From Streblospio benedicti (Eukaryota; Annelida; Polychaeta; Spionida; Spionidae): DNA of 64,000 bases. How positions within the stretch are numbered: position 1 is the stretch's first letter; each line of letters begins with the position of its first letter. Below are positions 34,691 to 47,372 of this stretch, in pieces. The position numbers and the translations under genes are program-made. The notes beneath the pieces were generated by a model. The model saw only the letters and a list, made by a program, of their open reading frames with translations, did no database searches and was not told the DNA's origin. The DNA lies in contig CM032669.1 of assembly GCA_019095985.1 (NCBI GenBank), positions 8,904,569-8,968,568 on the forward strand. The letters are read 5' to 3'.

Positions 34691-36546
34691 ATCTTGTACT
34701 ATGGCATCATTACTATTACCGTTGCCTTGAATACAATCATTACACACCAGCCTGTCACAACAGTCAGATGCGCAGACTGGGCTAATTAGCTATGTTATGA
34801 CAGTTGTAACTATTTTTAACACGTGGAAAGTTGCTGGACAAAAATGAACGTTTAAAAGGAAATATAGGTCTATGCATGCAGCCGTGTAACTATGAAAGAC
34901 AATGGCAGTGCAAAAATGTGGTGAGCAGTTTAGGTTGAATGTGTTTATGTGTTGAGTGAGCCTTGTACTCATATACCAAAGGCCGTTGTCATTTTACCCC
35001 CGCGGGCAATGACCATACGCACATGCCAGCTTGATTAATGGTGTACACCAGCTTTCCCACAAAAGTGGATGTTGAAGGCCTGACCAAGGGGATGCCCCAT
35101 CATGATTAGAAGGGTCGCTATCAATGTTAGTCAACCTCTACGCCCACGTGGACGTAAGGGCACACTAACATTTGGCAGTGCTATTAAGACTTCAAAGAAT
35201 TCTATGATATGCATGTCAACTAAGTTAGGCTCAGCTGGTCATTGGTGATTTACAACCTGTTGACCGTCCAGCAAACGTCGCAAGCAAAATGTCAGTTGGT
35301 GTAATTGGCCAAATAAAACACAGGGAACCTTTAGTGTGTTCGGCGTTCCCGTGGTTATCTTGACTGGAACCAAAATGACAGGAACACCGAGCAATACATC
35401 AACATTGTCACCGGAAGAGATGTGTGTATTGTGTTTTGAATAATGATCAGTTCTCCAGTTCCTTCTGAATGCCAAAACTATGACACAACACAATCCTTAT
35501 ATTAGCCACGTAAGCGTTTCCCCATCTGAATGCACAAGATATTTAAAATGAAGATGTTCTTTTCAAACAACTGCCATTCGTATATGACACGTGTGGTGTA
35601 AGTAGAGGAGTGGTATCCAAGTTAATTGCTGGATTGTGTTTTGAATAAATACAACTGACCAGATTTTTTGTATTGTAATAGAAAGATGGCGATATCATAC
35701 ACCTACAATCTGGTATAAATTAAAACATGTTTTTAAATAGATTGAAAAAGGAAAATATCAACGCACGTGTTAACTCTACGATGTTTGAGAAAAGAATGAG
35801 CAAATAAAGGTGAAATTTTTTTCAGAAGCCTGGCGGAGCGCGGGTTAAAGGTTCACTCCGATCCATAGCGTGGGTCATGGGAGGGAATGGAGAGGGGAAA
35901 AAACCGCTCCTAAACCAAGACATCAGGTGGCCGAATGTTTATCTTTTGCGCAACACGTGACAACTATTTCGGCAAACTTGCCATTGACCAATCAAAAGAG
36001 AAAAAAGTTTAACATGTAAATTGCCAACATACAGAGATATGTATTAACGGTTTAGAGAAACAGGTCCTCTTAATCACCTAAAAAAGTCTGCCACAATAAA
36101 TGATTAGCGAACCACTTATAATGAGGACATCAAAGTGCACCACTTGACAGTTAAATCTTTAATGTCAGCGGTTATCGGGCGTCTTCCCCCGTCAGACAGT
36201 CAGCGAGGACTCGTTAGTATTACTCATCTGGACACTCGATCCATAAACCATCCCTCACGTGAACTAACGTGCACCAGTAAAGGCTTTCTTTATCCAGTCT
36301 GTGTCCGTGACTTGACCCATCCTATACACGCCACATCCGTCTAATAAGGTGGAAGATATAGGTGGCCCCATTTGCACTGAACTCATTTAGGGATCGGCTA
36401 TTTAGAAGATCCCATGCTGTGAGTCTGGGGGTGCTTTAAACAAATATGAACGCAAATGCTCGTCAGCCATCTATGCAACAAGTAATAAAACGCAACTTTT
36501 GGATGTAAAGGTCTGTTAGTTATTATGGCATCCGTCAAGGTGTACA
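34691..36546. other. Gene-free spacer
   Basis: No exon or shared repeat recognised. Frames at 35239-35493 (minus) and 36135-36344 (plus) carry no domain that I know. Confidence 0.4.
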
Positions 36547-36955
36547 AATGTAAATGTAAATGTGGTTATTTATAGTCGCGATTCACTGTTATCGTGCTCT
36601 AGCGACTTTACATATTTACACCAGGTCATTGTCATCCTTGTCACACTAAATCCTTCTTAACTCCCTGGGGAGCATACAGCACATCGCTACCGTAGCGCAG
36701 ACGTGCTAATCACTCACATTAGCGTTCACTCGCCCGACCTGTACCTATTTAACGTGTAGGTAGGCCTACCACGGAGCAGTGTGCAGCCTGTTAGAGGTAA
36801 GTTCACTCAACACCCACCATCAGACCCGACCGAATCGAACCAGCGACCTTCTGGTCACGAGTCCAACTCCCTATCCACTCGGCAACGGAAGCACATATGG
36901 CCTTTGTACTCGAATGAACAAATGAAGTGTGCACCACACCCCATTCCAACGTGAT
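36547..36955 (-). mobile_element. tRNA-derived SINE with shared 5' flank
   Basis: Read on the minus strand it starts with the flank shared with 34345-34420 (GGAATGGGGTGTGGTGCACA). The tRNA-like head (GCCGAGTGGATAGGGAGTTG, GGTCGCTGGTTCGATTCGG) and body follow. It ends in the ATTTACATTTACATTTAC tail at 36547. Confidence 0.8.
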
Positions 36956-37229
36956 GTCAATTAACAAAGCTCGGCAAAGCTTGACGCAAATTGGAAAGTT
37001 TAACAGCTTGGTTGAAAAGCCGGGACCCCAGTTTTCATGGTCTTTCACCACTTGTCACGCTCCTTTAGGATGTCGCAAGAATTGCTACAATCCAAAGTGG
37101 CAACTGGTTCATATCACAGTGTAAGATTTTTTGGAGAAATGACGGCACTTTACTCGCTGGTTTAAAGCGCGATGTTCGCCGTTGGTGTGAACTGTGCATA
37201 AACATTGTACATTTCAGCTGAAACATTGT

Positions 37230-39450
37230 ATGTCAAACAGCACTGAAACTTTCAAAAAATGCTGAAAATCCACCTAATATGGCTCTATGGAAGGCGCACT
37301 TTAATTGGCAAATTGCTGAAATAGTCACATGCCATCAGTAATGTAAGCAATGTGCCAAATTTGGAGGTCACGGTTCAAGCTGTATTGAAACTAAAATAGA
37401 AAATATCAAAACTAAATCTAAAATGGCCCTTTATATTAGAAGAAGGCATATTGTACTTGGCTATATTCCAAAATTGGACACCGGTAATGACCGCTATAAT
37501 CATCAGGTATGTAAACATTGCACTAAGTTTGAATGGTTTATTTCAAGTGCTATTGAGACTATTGCATCGATTACCATAAGATGACCGTACAGATAACACA
37601 TTTTAAATTGGCTAAGTGGTGAAAATCGAATCATTTTTGGCGTCACCTCATACCTCATAGTTGTGTGAAATTTGACCAAAATCAGTTCATTGGTAAACGC
37701 TGTAGCTTCTCCAGAGACACAGACATATATTTTTAAGTGGCTATACGAAAGTCCATGCATGTTAGCCTTTGACAAGGCTAAAGAATATCATCTAAAAAGA
37801 TTATTGAAATTTGTGATCATTGCACTCAGAAACAGCACCAGTCTAAATGTCTCAGCTTAGCGGATGATTCTTTAAACATCAGTCTATTAGAGTCAGTCTA
37901 ACATATGCACATGCATGTACAGTGAAAAGAGTTGTATTCTGTATGGGTGTTTTAACGTGAACAAAACTAAATATCAATAACTAAATATTAAACACCATAG
38001 CCTTTAGAAAGGCTAATCCAGGCGTGTGCGTCACGTTACCAAAGGAAGCCATTAGATCTCATCCACGTACACACGTCACTCATGAAAAAATTCGTTTTGT
38101 CCATTCGTACGTACAACGACGAACATGATGAAATTTAACCACAATTGTCAAACCGGATGACTGCACGTCAAATCGTGACCAACAACTGTTTTGTTTTACC
38201 TCGTGACGTAGGACGAGGTAAAGTTTGAAGCCGAGTGCGATTTCTTCTCGAGAGTAGACACAGAACAAGTGCTTTTGAATGGCTGTAGAAAGCAGGCACT
38301 TGATTAGTATTTCAATTCGACTACGTTATTGATAAATGTCACGGTGCACTCACACCCAGACACATCAAAGCTACTCTTTAAATTCATAAATCAAGATTGG
38401 GCAAAATTATGCTGCTAAAAACCTAGATGGTCACAGTTACACTATAGATAGAGCTTCTGCTGGATCTGTTCCTGTCTTAATGGATAAAGCAACGTGATGC
38501 TGTCTAGTCTATAATTCCTATTGTCCATGTCATTGCCACAATGTGGGGCAGTAAAATAAAAGTAGGCGCCATAAATTGCGTGTTATTTCTCGCCGGCAAT
38601 AGTTATGTTCTCTCATTTCCCTGCGACACGTCTCCCTTATTATCGCCACTTTTCACTGTCAGCCATAAACTACAAGTCTCGAGGGCGAATATGACGTCTG
38701 CTACATAACTCCTGGCCACAAGAAGTCCTACTCGAGTCTCACCATTTCAACAGCGAGTATTACAATTGTATAAACATGTTATACAGTGTGCGATTGAACA
38801 TCAAAAGTAGAACTGTGAGCTTAAAAACAATACACGTGATGTGAGTAAACGCTCAGCACTCAAAGTAGTTATACACGGGGTATAAGAGGTTCAAGAAACC
38901 CACATTCCTATTCTTCTTCATTCCCTTAACACTGTTTTTGGCCTTTTTCTCACACAATTTCTTTTTTTCCAACCTTCCACATTTCAACACCTTAAATGAT
39001 ATTTTGTGCATTGGTGAGTGCTCAAAAAATTGTTTTAGAATGACACACTAATTTGGGAAGTGCCATACTGGACTAGGATCGGTTATTTGAACAGTATATC
39101 AAGTTTGCAAATCATATTGCAAGAAGTATTGACACATTGCAGACAGATCAAACAACTCTGAGACCAAGAATGCCATTCTAGAAGGCACACTTGTCAAAAT
39201 GTCAAAATTCGACACAGGTGATGGTTACACTAAATATTGATTAAGTGCATCAAATTTGGGAGTCATGCTTTAAAGCTGTATCGAATTTAATTGCAGAAAA
39301 TGCAAACTATTTTCCTAAAATTACCTTATTATGAAAGGCACAATTTATTTGATAAGGTGCCAAAATTGGACAGGTGTGACGATCATCAGTTATGTGATCA
39401 TTGTTCAGAGCTATAGTTATGATACACCAAAGTCAGTCCATGTTCCCAAC
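37230..39450. repeat. Very degenerate repeats around GGCAAATTGG/CCAAAATTGGAC words
   Basis: Similar successions recur near 37290-37400, 37430-37560, 39180-39270 and 39330-39420: AAGGCACA or AAGGCGCA, then CAAAATTGGACA and GGT-ATG, then a run such as AAATTTGGGAGTCATGC and AAGCTGTATTGAA. The period is about 150-170 bp. They look like decayed copies of one repeat; boundaries are not clear and the intervening DNA holds nothing I recognise. Confidence 0.4.
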
Positions 39451-39756
39451 AGGACCACATTAGCCAAACTTTCTGGTGATCTCCTTCCACCACGTGGCTC
39501 TCTGCGATATACATCACTAACTTGAGAAGAGAGTTCGATAGCAATTGTATACTTGTGATGAGGTGCTACATCCCCATATTCGATAATTACGTTTAAATCA
39601 CAAGCCATATTAAGAAATTTTAAGTTGGTGCGTTTACGGGGAATACCGGGCGTTATTTTTTTGTTGTTTTTTTGGTTGTTTTTTGGGTTTTTTTTTTTTT
39701 TGTTGTTGTTGTTGTTTTTTCATTCAATTTGAAGCCTGACTCACGTATGTACGAAC

Positions 39757-40843
39757 TGGGCCACTGCCCGATTAAAATTTAGTGGGGCCCCGGGCCGTGA
39801 GTCAACGTGGGCCCTTTGACCCGTGATACGTATAATGTGTGTAAAAATGTGTTAAATTATGGAAAATTTTATAAATTTAAACCTCATTTTGTATGAGGTT
39901 GTGAAGAAAGCTTAACACTGTCAGGTGCACATTTGCGGTCAACAATTATGTAAAAAATATTATAGACTCCACATGGACCCCTATTGTGCTGATTAAGGTG
40001 TTTTTGTTAATTTACTGATGAGGGATAAAATGTCAAATAACGGATACTTTCTTATATTTTAACCTCATTTTGAATGAGGTCGAAAAAAATTATCGACAGT
40101 CGGGTGCTAACTGACGTCGATCATTTTCAAATCATGTCAATGTTAACCCTTCCGAATCATGGAGTAATGGTGAGAGAGTTAGATAAATATGTCTTACATC
40201 ACATAGGAAATATAGGTGTGTTTACAGATATGGTGATTCCCTATCTACAAAATCCCATAAGATACTTATAAAAAGCCAGTATGGTCAAAGGTCTTTGACT
40301 TATTTAGTATATTGTATATAATATAGTTGTGTTTAAGTATCCTAAAATCAAAATCGGAAATCTTCCCTACCAAACAAACTCGTTTTTGTCCACAATGCAC
40401 TCCAGACGTCGTAAGTTCGTACCCCGGCCTCGGCAGACACAATGCGCTCAAGGGTCCCAGCACATATCGTAATCTGCGAACGTGTTTGGACACTTTTCTT
40501 TAACAAAAGTGTGTGGTAAAATGTTGGCAAAATCTGAGGCTCCATAATAATGTTTACTAGGGCCTCTTGTTATTTGAGCTTTGGGTTGTTTGACAGATTT
40601 TACATAACTTGGGGCCCCTGAAAATGAGGCTTCTTCTGTTTTTGTGCTTTTGCATAAAAAGAAGTAAAAGGGAAAATGTTGACTAAATCTGGGCCCCATA
40701 GTAACTTTTATTACAGTCCCTTTTTATTAGAGGCCTCTGCGAAAATCTGGGGGCCCCGTATATGTTGGGAGCCCCTGGCTGCAGCCCGCTCAGCCCCCCA
40801 CCCACCCATCCCACCCTCTTAATCGGGTACTGAACTGGGGCAT
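39757..40843. mobile_element. Possible decayed DNA transposon
   Basis: CACTGCCCGATTAAAATTTAG near 39760 is roughly inverted by CTTAATCGGGTACTGAACTGG near 40820, and GC-rich GGGGCCCC patches lie inside each end. The interior has a two-copy repeat of about 181 bp (AACCTCATTTTGTATGAGGT at about 39880 and 40060). No transposase was identified; a box-B-like word (AGTTCGTACCCC) at about 40412 hints at a nested SINE piece. Confidence 0.3.
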
Positions 40844-41727
40844 CGCAAATCGCCCACTGCAATGTGGCCGGTCATTTCATAGATAAATCTTGCGAACAAG
40901 AAAGATTAGAATTGTATTTAAAGAATATTTTAGATGCTTATAGGAACCATAGTTTTCTCGACAGCTTCATCGGGCCGAATTAAAAGCCTAAGTTAGTCAC
41001 AAGACGACCATATGGTGGCGGCAGTCATGTGACAGCAGGGATGAGTAGACGGGCAGGTCGTAGCCGATGTCTTGCTTCATTTCTGGAGAAAACTCACGTA
41101 TTTCAATCGACTGCTCAAAGCCATTTTACGTTCACGATCATGTGTTTTATGGTCGTGTTAGTATTTTTTCGTAAAATTTCAGTTGCACTAAAAAAAACTA
41201 AGATATCGTAGATCGTATATTTGTAGTGTAGTAAAACAATCTCGAATATCGTAGGAAAATGACCGGGCTAAAAGGTAGCGCCAGTGGCGTGGATTTGTTC
41301 TCGTCTGTGTTATGTTTGTCGTTTGAAAATGAAATATTCACAATATTGGTTTGGTTGAACATTAACTAGCACAGAATGGAAGCCTCTATTGAGGATAGTA
41401 TATAGCCTTGATGAAAATCCATTCACCTACATTTTCCCTACATGTTTATGTACAGCGATCTTATAATGCCACGGTTGAATACAGGGTGCTGCAAAATATG
41501 GTCCTACTATAGAGGTGGTCATTTTGGAGAGGTGGTGTATTGAAATGTGCGTTGATATTGTAGTTTTCATTTGTGCATTGAGAATTATAAATTCATATAT
41601 GTAGGTCAATCAGATTATTTTGATTTAATCTTTTAAGCGCACTAATTCATTAGCAGACATCGACTCTGGAAGACAGTGGTTTGATTTATAATGACTATAG
41701 TTCGATGTACAAGATTAGTACAGATCG
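40844..41727. other. Gene-free spacer
   Basis: No exon or complete repeat recognised. Near 41500 the words GTGGTCATTTTGGAGAGGTGG resemble the interior of the TA-flanked elements. Confidence 0.4.
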
Positions 41728-41879
41728 TACAGTAGAACCTCCAATTAAGACCAACTCTCTAATTGGACTATTTCTTGCAGTCCCAAGCCTTCGTAAAGAG
41801 GTCAACGGTCAACACACTCCACAAAGAGACCACCTATAAATTAAGATAGCTTGGTGGTCATAATATTTTTTCTACTGTA
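41728..41879. mobile_element. TA-flanked miniature element (mariner-type ends)
   Basis: The ends TACAGTAGAACCTCCAATTA and TTTTCTACTGTA and interior words (AGTCCCAAGCCTTCGTAAAG, GAGACCACCTAT) match the element at 18680-18861. A partial third copy (GTAGAACCTTTATTTGGACC) lies at 42152-42205. Confidence 0.75.
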
Positions 41880-42223
41880 TTCTATCAATGCTAGAAATAT
41901 GAGCTATTTGAAATAAGTGTGAGGGTGTATTCTGCCTTCCATTGGTCTTTTTAGCATGCATGTGGACAGTGTGTTGGTTGCCTATAATACAGTAACACAT
42001 ACTTAAATCAAATGGAAATCCTTCGTTAACTATTACTAATAGTATTAGTACCTCCTTCGAATTCAGCTCAAGTTGTTTCATTGCAATGGTGGTTTCTTTA
42101 TATGGTTATGTATGGTAGTCTATTTTATCAATGTTAAGGACCTTGATATGTGGTAGAACCTTTATTTGGACCACCTTTGGGACCAGTGTTAGAGGGTCTA
42201 TATATAGATGTGGTATTCACAGG

Positions 42224-42345
42224 CAGATCCAGGTTTTCAAATAATGGTGGGGTGCATGCGTTTTTGAACGTGGAATTGATAGTAAACATGCCAAAAATTC
42301 TATGAAAATGAGGTATTTTGGTGGTAAAGCCTTAAAAGGGGCTCA
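42224..42345. mobile_element. Fragment of miniature element with AGGCAGATCC end
   Basis: Starts CAGGCAGATCCAGG and carries AAAATGAGGTATTTTGGTGG, an interior word also seen at 62846-62868. The opposite terminal repeat is missing. Confidence 0.6.
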
Positions 42346-42823
42346 ATTGTTAGGATGTTGTAATTATTGGAGTTGGGTCTTCGATAGAATGCAGTAGATC
42401 GTACATCACCGAATGACTTTTATGACAATTGAGATTGAGAATTGGGAATGCAAGCAAACCACGTGCAATACACAAGTGCGACAAGTAATATATATTCAAG
42501 TAAAATATATTTACTTACTCGTTGAATGCAAACCATTACAAATACACAACACGAAAGCAAAGAATTTAATATTGTTCGAGTGGATATGTGATCAAACAAT
42601 TCGTACCTTTTGAGTGGGCGACGTCCCCGTATCAGGGTAAACCCTGCTGCTTGTGTAGTTTAGGAAACTATTTTCACTGTTGTGCAATGTCCAAATTATT
42701 AGCTCTGAGATTTATCATTGGTATGTGTGAGTCAGGCTTGACACATTGTCTTTCTATTAGATTGTTTGAAATTAAGGTTGTAGTTTTTCCGAGTGAATAG
42801 ACAGTTGGCCTCGAGGCCAAAAC

Positions 42824-42890
42824 GTAAATGTAAATGTAAATGTGGTGGTTTATAGTCCTGATCCCAGTGTGGCTCTCATGACTTTACATG
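42824..42890 (-). mobile_element. SINE 3' tail fragment
   Basis: GTAAATGTAAATGTAAATGT then GGTGGTTTATAGTCCTGATC and GGCTCTCATGACTTTA match the reverse tail of the SINE at 2037-2100. The head is absent. Confidence 0.65.
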
Positions 42891-43114
42891 ACATTACAAA
42901 ACATCATCTGTATGTGGAGGATGTACGACAATGTGGTGAATGCTTCCCAGTGATTTCAGAAAATCAGATACCAGTGCAAAATGTAGTCGACTGATCATAG
43001 ACGATAATAACTCTTATGCAATTGCATACAATTTACTATAAATCATGCACTTGCGCACAAGTGTTAAAATCACTGAGGTCCTGATGCAATCGTGTGATTT
43101 TCTCTGTAAATGCT

Positions 43115-43330
43115 TACGTCGCATAATGGATAGGGAATTGGACTCGTGACCAGAAAGTCGTGGGTTCGATTCCCGGTTGGGTGGTGGGTGTTGAGCAAAT
43201 GTACGCCTAACAGGTTGCACACGGCTCCACCTACTTGTGAACTAAGTACAGGTCAGGCGAGTGAATGATAATGTGAGTAAGTAGCACGTGTGCGTTACGT
43301 ATGCTCCCCAGGAAGTTGAGAAAGGTATAA
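43115..43330 (+). mobile_element. tRNA-derived SINE, partly deleted
   Basis: The head reads TCGCATAATGGATAGGGAAT, GGACTCGTGACCAGAAAG, then GTGGGTTCGATTCCCGG. The body is shortened (GGTGTTGAGCAAATGTACGC, CAGGTCAGGCGAGTGAATG, GTATGCTCCCCAGGAAG). Box B is intact; box A is weakened. Confidence 0.75.
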
Positions 43331-43744
43331 ATTGAATGCCAAAGAAGCCGATGACCTGGGTACGCGCTATGGTCTCTTCTCGTATTGCCCAAACACAGTC
43401 ATGTAATAAATAATATTGTAATTGCTAAGGTCAATTTGCATATTGAATAAACAAACTCTTCCATCAATAATGTGCCGCCCACCCCATCTCCCTCCACCCG
43501 CACCACACTTTCTATTTGCTCCAAATGACACAGAGTTTCTAATAATATTCGTGTATGCACTAAATATGGATTTATTCATAATGCTCGGTTATTTCTTTGA
43601 TAAAGTTAACATTAGTAAATGACTATAATGACATAAAAGACATTTCTGGGAATGACGTGTGAAGCGGTGGTAGGGTATTTAGTTTTGTTTTGCAACATAA
43701 GTAAGTCAGATATACAAGTGTGTGCATATTTCCAGTATTCTTTG

Positions 43745-43905
43745 CATTGGTGTGGGGGGGGGGAGGGCTCAGAAGTTCATTTTTTATGTCTGTGAGGGGG
43801 CGTATGTTAGACCCTGTGTGGGGGGGGGGGGTGTCAGATGTTAATTTTCTATGTCTATGAGGGGGGCGTATGTTAGGTTGGCAAACCTGTGGGGTGTGGG
43901 AGGGG
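43745..43905. repeat. G-rich tandem repeat of about 70 bp
   Basis: The succession GTGTGGGGGGG, CAGATGTTAATTTTCTATGT and CTATGAGGGGGGCGTATGTTAG occurs about two and a half times. The mirrored locus near 53200 has one unit, with a CA microsatellite in place of a G-tract. Confidence 0.75.
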
Positions 43906-44025
43906 GTCATAATACCGCCATCTAAAAGAAGGTCTAACCCCGAACCCCTTGAATAAGGACTCAACCCTTATAGAAAGCATCTAGCTATAGTTTAATTATG
44001 TATACATGTAAACCATTAAAGCTTG

Positions 44026-44172
44026 TTTTTCAAACTTCTCTCTCTCTCACACGTCTTTTTAGCAAGCATATTTCTACCAACGATAGATATAGCTGAAGAC
44101 AGGTAAAACCTATATCTATCCTTGGCAGAAATATGCTTGCTAAAAAGACGTGAGAGAGAGAGAAGTTTGAAG
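44026..44172. mobile_element. Foldback element, two-arm copy
   Basis: TTTTCAAACTTCTCTCTCTC with TAGCAAGCATATTTCTACCA is mirrored by GCAGAAATATGCTTGCTAAA and AGAGAGAAGTTTGAAGATG. It is the same family as 2461-2716. The mirrored locus near 52885-52960 holds only a degraded remnant. Confidence 0.8.
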
Positions 44173-44976
44173 ATGTATCCGCATGCACTGGGAAACAAAT
44201 ATATATATATATGTATATATATGTGTCATTAAAGCTTGGTCTATGTTTTGATACGTGCGTTATCACTGTTCTATCCCATGATTTATGCTGTCTGAGGGTG
44301 TCCCTACGAGCTCGTCGACGTCTCTTAGTGCTCCCTTCATTAATTAATAAATCCTCATCAATCTCAACTCCAACCAATACCGGTAGTTGTAAACCCGATT
44401 AATATCTTGGTGATATCCGGTCATAAAGTTAGCATTTTATACAAAAACGGAATGGGAGAGAGAATTTTTTTGCGTTGTATTGTCCCTCGTAATACTTATA
44501 TACGTGTTTCTGGGCCAGAGAACGAGGCCGCATTAGTTTGCTTTATCTTTACCTTTCAACTTTACAGCTTCTAGCTCTCTTTTTTGTAAAATATGCAGTC
44601 TGTATTTGTGTTATGCATTGACAGGATCCATCGTACTTTGCATGGACGTCTGGGTGATGCCACGCACTGAGAAATTAGATGTTTGTTAAATGGTGGTGTA
44701 CGCACCAAGGTGGAATGCTGACTGCCACGGGATCTGTGATATTGTTCAACGAGTTTTGACAAAAGTGGTGCATTTTCAACATTTTCAATAACTGGCGTGG
44801 CAGGGCAGATACCTTCACACCCGTATTCTGTATACCTTACTTCATTTTGATCCTTATGGGAGGGGGGGGGGGGTTGGCAGGTGTGATATTTGGCAGATCT
44901 ATTATTTTACATCACGGAGCGTGTAGGCTTGCTGTTTTTTTCACTTTTGATATTGGTTTCTATGTTTCCCCCTGAG

Positions 44977-45175
44977 GGGGTGAAGGCCGTTCCTGGAGGT
45001 ACTGCAAGGAGTTCAACATGTGGCAAAGTCGGAGCAGACTCCTGCATTTTCACCTAGTTCGAAAGTTCAATATAATATCGTTAGCCCCCTTTGGGGGCCA
45101 TTTCATAAAATTTGCTGTTAACAACAGACAATGCATATTCAACATGGCAAGATGGCTTTAAAATAGCCAGTTGCT
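44977..45175 (-). ncRNA. U2 snRNA-like sequence, copy 3 (highly diverged 5' half)
   Basis: On the minus strand the 3' part reads GGAGTCTGCTCCGACTTTGC and then TTGCAGTACCTCCAGGAACGG, the stem-loop III and IV region of U2 snRNA with about 20 consecutive canonical bases. Upstream, GCCCCCAAAGGGGGC stands where U2 stem-loop IIb would be, with a perfect six-pair stem but different bases. The segment corresponding to the branch-site pairing region cannot be matched to canonical U2. A clear Sm site (AUUUUUG) is not seen, so this is probably a pseudogene or a very unusual variant. Confidence 0.6.
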
Positions 45176-45606
45176 TTAGCAAGACACGTGAGGCAGCCTG
45201 TGCAAAAATACTGTCAGAAATCATGGTGTGGGAACGCGGCTGCATAAGTCTCCAACCAACCACCTTTGTCGTCACATCCTGCAGCACATCACCAGAATAA
45301 CACTGTTAACAGAGTTAACAGAGTTAACACAGAGAGAATGGATGGTCTCTTGCTGCCAGACGCCACCACAGGCTCCAGGGTGGGCATTTAACAATAATTT
45401 GAAATCAAAACATAACGCACTCCGTGCCCCGACGTCTGTGCGACGTCGTCAATAGTAAAATACCTTAATTTCCCATGCTCTTACAAAGGCAGGGTATGAA
45501 ACTCATCAAAATTTGTTCACATAACACAAGGCCGGCAACTTCAAAATGTAGCCAGCCCAGACAAAAAGTGTACGGCCCTAGTCCCAGTCATCATTCCACT
45601 TCTGCC

Positions 45607-45880
45607 ATGGGTTTGACGGCCGTACGGTCGCCGTACGGCAAATCTGCCGTGCGGCGCTTATAAACACACAGTATATTATCATCTTAGTTCCTTACGTCCA
45701 CCTTTAAGGCTCTGCTTGATACCTATTTGATACCTGTTTAATACCTGTGTGTCAACAGAAACTCTATCAAGCTCATGACACGGCAGCATACAGCACCCGT
45801 ACGGCGCTTGTGTCAATCGCTACCCCAGGCGATCGAGAAATCTGCCGTGCGGCAGCCGTACGGCAGACTTTCACTGTGCG
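45607..45880. repeat. GCCGTACGGC-rich palindromic cluster
   Basis: Words such as GGCCGTACGGTCGCCGTACGG, CTGCCGTGCGGC and GGCAGCCGTACGGCAG are repeated in both orientations at either end of the span. The mirrored locus near 51500 has only part (GCCGCACGGCAGATTTGCCG). The family is unknown. Confidence 0.55.
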
Positions 45881-45891
45881 TTTAACCCTAT

Positions 45892-46650
45892 GAAAAAAAA
45901 TGTTGAAATAAAGAATAGAGCTTTTTGTGTCCGGGCACCCATGGAATGGAATAGACTGAAATCACATTTAAAAATACAAAATCCATTGAATCTTTCAAAA
46001 CATCACTAGAAAAACATCTCTTCAAAATAGCTTTTGGATGTTAGCACTGATTATGTACCTATTTAACAATTTCTATATCATCCACATGATGGCCACATAA
46101 ATGTATGTATATTGAATCAAATTGTTACTAACTATTATGTATCAACGCATTACTGTTAATGCGTTCTATAAATGTATGTTATAGATTTGTGGTAGCGTAA
46201 GCTAGGCTACAGCTATTATATACTAGGTAACTGTGCTCTGACGATACATCACTATATACTATTTGATATTCGAAATCCTGCCCTATATCAATAATAAGTA
46301 TTTTTGTACATTAGTGTATTTGAAAATAACCAAGAACGCAAACAGCAGTATCAATAATTTAAGTAAGATGTAAGAAAACAATCTCACAGTTGCAAGTTTG
46401 TAGAAAGTATTTTGAAATAATCACACGTATTGAAAATCATTCACAACGTCACCAACAAATAATTAGACACACGCGCGCATAAATGCCATAGGGCAGCATA
46501 TCTAAATTTAATCTTTAAAATTGTGTATATCTAGATATAGACATATCATTTTTAATCCTATTTTCTATAGATAAGTACTGGGTTCTCCTCTTGTCGACCA
46601 CTAATTGCAATGCTAATACTATAGTGGCTGTCCACTCGTATGGTCGGCTT
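45892..46650 (+). mobile_element. LINE 3' end, variant A
   Basis: An ORF2 C-terminal stretch is recognisable (AAGAATAGAGCTTTTTGTGT, CCATGGAATGGAATAGACTG, CTCTTCAAAATAGCTTTTGG), diverged in the middle. The 3' UTR follows, with an ACGCATT..AATGCG hairpin at about 46144, AATCTCACAGTTGCAAGTTT and CTATTTTCTATAGATAAGTA. Confidence 0.8.
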
Positions 46651-47356
<706 letters not shown>

Positions 47357-47372
47357 ATCTTTATCACCACAG

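Larger units (their letters stand above)
43400..45785. repeat. Left arm of a large inverted segmental duplication
   Basis: This segment is the reverse complement of about 51355-53505. Shared landmarks, in mirrored order, include the TTATTCATAAT and TTTCTAATAATATTCGTGTA region, TTAACATCTGACA-type G/C tracts, the ATGAGGATTTATTAATTAAT stretch, CCGGATATCACCA, a U2-like RNA sequence, and TATCAAGCAGAGCCTTAAAG. The copies differ by scattered substitutions and small insertions, so the event is not very recent. Confidence 0.8.
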
